Below, in pieces: positions 6,076-7,051 of a stretch of DNA of 7,051 nt. The number at the start of each line of letters is the position of its first letter. Positions within the stretch are counted from its first letter, which is position 1. The position numbers and the translations under genes are program-made. Below the pieces are notes generated by a model. The model saw only the letters and a program-made list of their open reading frames with translations, made no database searches and was not told the DNA's origin. The DNA is from Dehalococcoidia bacterium (GTDB taxonomy: Bacteria > Chloroflexota > Dehalococcoidia > Dehalococcoidales > CSSed11-197). Location of the stretch: contig PWTP01000078.1 of NCBI GenBank assembly GCA_003563865.1, positions 1-7,051 of the forward strand. Direction: 5' to 3'.

Positions 6076-6378
6076 TAGTATATTCGACTGCTATATCAGA
6101 GTTCCTACTCCTCGTATATTGCCATTATGCATTTATAAGCGTGCCTAGATCAACCGTGCTGCTACTCTAACTCATCGGCCATCTGCAGGTTGAACACTTA
6201 TCGGTCAGATGAAGCTATAATAGCTCTCCTAAAACTGCCCGTGATGTGACGGTGTTGCTTGATGCGATCCATGAATATTTGAGCGGATTTTTTACATCGA
6301 ACTTCAAACCAGAATATTACCCCCCCCCATATTACTAATAGTTTCTACCGTCTACTATGAGGCAATGTTGACAAGCAG

Positions 6379-6384
6379 TATAAT
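6379..6384 (+). promoter_or_regulatory. Probable -10 element of the coiled-coil gene
   Basis: A perfect TATAAT would start transcription near 6391, about 24 bases before the ATG at 6415. A perfect TTGACA lies at 6368-6373, only five bases upstream and so too close to serve as its -35. At 17 bases from that TTGACA there is only the weak AGAAAT (6391-6396). No good -35 exists for the TATAAT itself. Confidence 0.45.
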
Positions 6385-6403
6385 ATAAGCAGAAATAAGC
6401 GAG

Positions 6404-6408
6404 GGAGG
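6404..6408 (+). promoter_or_regulatory. Ribosome-binding site of the coiled-coil gene
   Basis: GGAGG within GAGGGAGGGT stands six bases before the ATG at 6415 and supports both the strand and the start of that gene. Confidence 0.8.
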
Positions 6409-6414
6409 GTAAAA

Positions 6415-6738
6415 ATGGTTGACGAAAAAGAAACCAGAAAAATCATGACAAAACCTCTACCTCAAATCCTTGACGAGATTGAGGATAGCATCCGGTTGGC
6501 CGATGAGGCAGCCAAGAATGCCAGGGAAGCGGCTGAAGCAGCCCAGAGGGCAGGAGAGAAAGCAGCCAATGAGGCGGCCAGGGTCGCTGCCGAGAAGATC
6601 GCCAAAGTTGAGCAGAAAGCCGATGAAGCGATGCGACTGGCAGAGCTATTAAAGATGGCTATCATGGAGGCAATAGTTGCGCTAGAGACAAGGATTTCGG
6701 GCAAGTCATCGAAAAAAACCTCCAATAATCAAAGCTAA
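6415..6738 (+). CDS. Alanine-rich coiled-coil protein of unknown function
   Basis: The product has 107 residues and no domain that I recognise. From about residue 15 to 92 it is almost unbroken predicted helix, with about 22 alanines alternating with Glu, Lys and Arg (for example EAAKNAREAAEAAQRAGEK). Leu, Ile, Val and Ala recur at heptad-like spacing, and a more hydrophobic stretch (LAELLKMAIMEAIVALE) follows near 76-92. This implies a rod-like oligomer or a helical partner-binding protein. The last 15 residues are Ser, Lys and Asn rich and probably disordered. No signal peptide or membrane helix is seen, so it is probably cytoplasmic. TATAAT, GGAGG and ATG in proper order support expression; the long ORF on the opposite strand (6462-6725) is its mirror. 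It is the only confident plus-strand gene and converges on the recombinase gene. It could belong to the mobile element implied there, but nothing in its sequence shows this. Confidence 0.8.
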   Translation: MVDEKETRKIMTKPLPQILDEIEDSIRLADEAAKNAREAAEAAQRAGEKAANEAARVAAEKIAKVEQKADEAMRLAELLKMAIMEAIVALETRISGKSSKKTSNNQS

Positions 6739-6747
6739 GCAAGCGGG

Positions 6748-6779
6748 ATGCAAACAATACAAGGGCGTGTTGTTTGCGT
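6748..6779. terminator. 13-bp hairpin between the convergent coiled-coil and recombinase genes
   Basis: Bases 6748-6760 pair with 6767-6779 (core GCAAACAA with TTGTTTGC, plus ATAC-type inner pairs and two G-T wobbles) around the loop AAGGGC. It begins nine bases after the stop of the coiled-coil gene and would suit a terminator, perhaps working in both directions. No T-run follows on either strand, so it may instead be a factor-dependent end or a structure near a recombination site. Confidence 0.45.
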
Positions 6780-6860
6780 ATATCGGTTAAACCTTAATCT
6801 GGCTCATATAATTCTTAACTTTATACGAAAATACAAAGCATCGTTTCGTTAACTTAACTT

Positions 6861-7051
6861 TTACTCACCGCTCTTTGTCTTTCTCTTGGACAACTTGCTT
6901 TTGGGATGGTTTTTCTTGCCTTGCCCGGAAATCTTAAACTCAAGGTTATCTGCCGGGGAATTTCGCTGGTGCACCCGGCTGATATCCGATTGGGCGAGGT
7001 TGACATAGCCTTTGAGCCCCTCGAGGCTTGAGTGCCCCAGTATGCGCTGCA
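6861..7051 (-). CDS. Tyrosine recombinase/integrase, C-terminal end only
   Basis: The visible 62 residues are the end of a phage-integrase/XerD-like recombinase, which cuts and rejoins DNA through a tyrosine nucleophile. They begin QRILGHSSLEGLKGYVNLAQ, matching the family ending LGHSSxxxxxxYxxL: the His of LGHSS (the last His/Trp-type active-site residue region) and the catalytic Tyr of KGYVNLA (codon at 7005-7007) are both present. SDISRVHQRNSPADN follows, as in many integrases. The tail then continues about 25 residues further, lysine-rich (GQGKKNHPKSKLSKRKTKSG), longer than many relatives. The N-terminal domain and the Arg motif lie beyond the right edge. It converges on the coiled-coil gene, 122 bases away. 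Whether it is an element integrase or a chromosomal Xer-like protein cannot be decided here. Confidence 0.9.
   Translation of the reverse strand, partial: QRILGHSSLEGLKGYVNLAQSDISRVHQRNSPADNLEFKISGQGKKNHPKSKLSKRKTKSGE

Larger units (their letters stand above)
5882..6414. other. Intergenic region between pckA and the coiled-coil gene
   Basis: These 533 bases lie between two divergently read genes and hold no supported coding region. The left half contains the pckA ribosome-binding site and a likely extended -10 promoter. The right end contains the promoter and ribosome-binding site of the 6415 gene. AGCTATAATAGCT at 6213-6225, a 6-bp inverted repeat around a central A, contains a TATAAT but no -35 at a normal distance. 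A run of nine C at 6320-6328 is the longest homopolymer noticed in this region. Confidence 0.5.

Noticed and set aside
5876..6148. Plus-strand ORF of 90 codons beginning over the pckA start
   Set aside because: GTG start inside the pckA start region, no ribosome-binding site, and the pckA extended -10 lies inside it on the other strand.
6213..6225. AGCTATAATAGCT as a promoter or operator
   Set aside because: The TTGAAC upstream is 20 bases away, too far for a normal promoter, and no gene follows directly; the short palindrome may be chance.
6246..6338. Plus-strand GTG-started ORF of 30 codons ending in a Pro/Tyr-rich tail encoded by the C9 run
   Set aside because: No ribosome-binding site; its reading frame past 6320 depends on a nine-base homopolymer.

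Overview
The window looks like chromosomal DNA of a bacterium with moderate GC content. Long AT-richer spacers separate a few housekeeping genes. All confident genes except one lie on the minus strand. The primary-type sigma factor lacks region 1.1 and has a long insertion between regions 1.2 and 2.1. Together with a small C4 zinc-finger DksA/TraR-like protein and a divergent ATP-type PEP carboxykinase, this fits Chloroflexota (Dehalococcoidia-like) or a neighbouring lineage. That placement is an inference from sequence style, not from any search.

Left part (1-3234, minus strand). In transcription order: a DksA/TraR-family regulator (2824-3234), a spacer with a possible terminator hairpin and a possible 38-residue basic ORF (2542-2658), the RpoD-type sigma factor (806-2122, or from 2146), a possible 40-residue lysine-rich ORF (656-778), and clpP (611 down to the left edge, catalytic triad complete). 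The group therefore combines two RNA-polymerase-binding proteins with the Clp protease core, all in one direction.

Middle (3235-4291). About 1.05 kb without a convincing gene. It holds three tiny minus-strand ORFs with good ribosome-binding sites, one of which looks continued in another frame, and a perfect 15-bp inverted repeat (4141-4177). It may be eroded coding DNA.

Right part. A 529-residue PEP carockinase-family gene (pckA-like, 4292-5881, minus) has a strong Shine-Dalgarno and a likely extended -10 promoter about 190 bases upstream. Beyond it are roughly 530 gene-free bases and then the only confident plus-strand gene (6415-6738), an alanine-rich coiled-coil protein of unknown function. 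It converges on the C-terminal end of a tyrosine recombinase (6861 to the right edge, minus), with a 13-bp hairpin between them. The recombinase suggests that a mobile or integrated element begins at or beyond the right edge.

I see no tRNA, rRNA, CRISPR array or complete insertion sequence. I did not find a clear new system. The points most worth following are the small basic ORFs around rpoD, the altered P-loop of the PEP carboxykinase, and the possibly decayed region 3235-4291.
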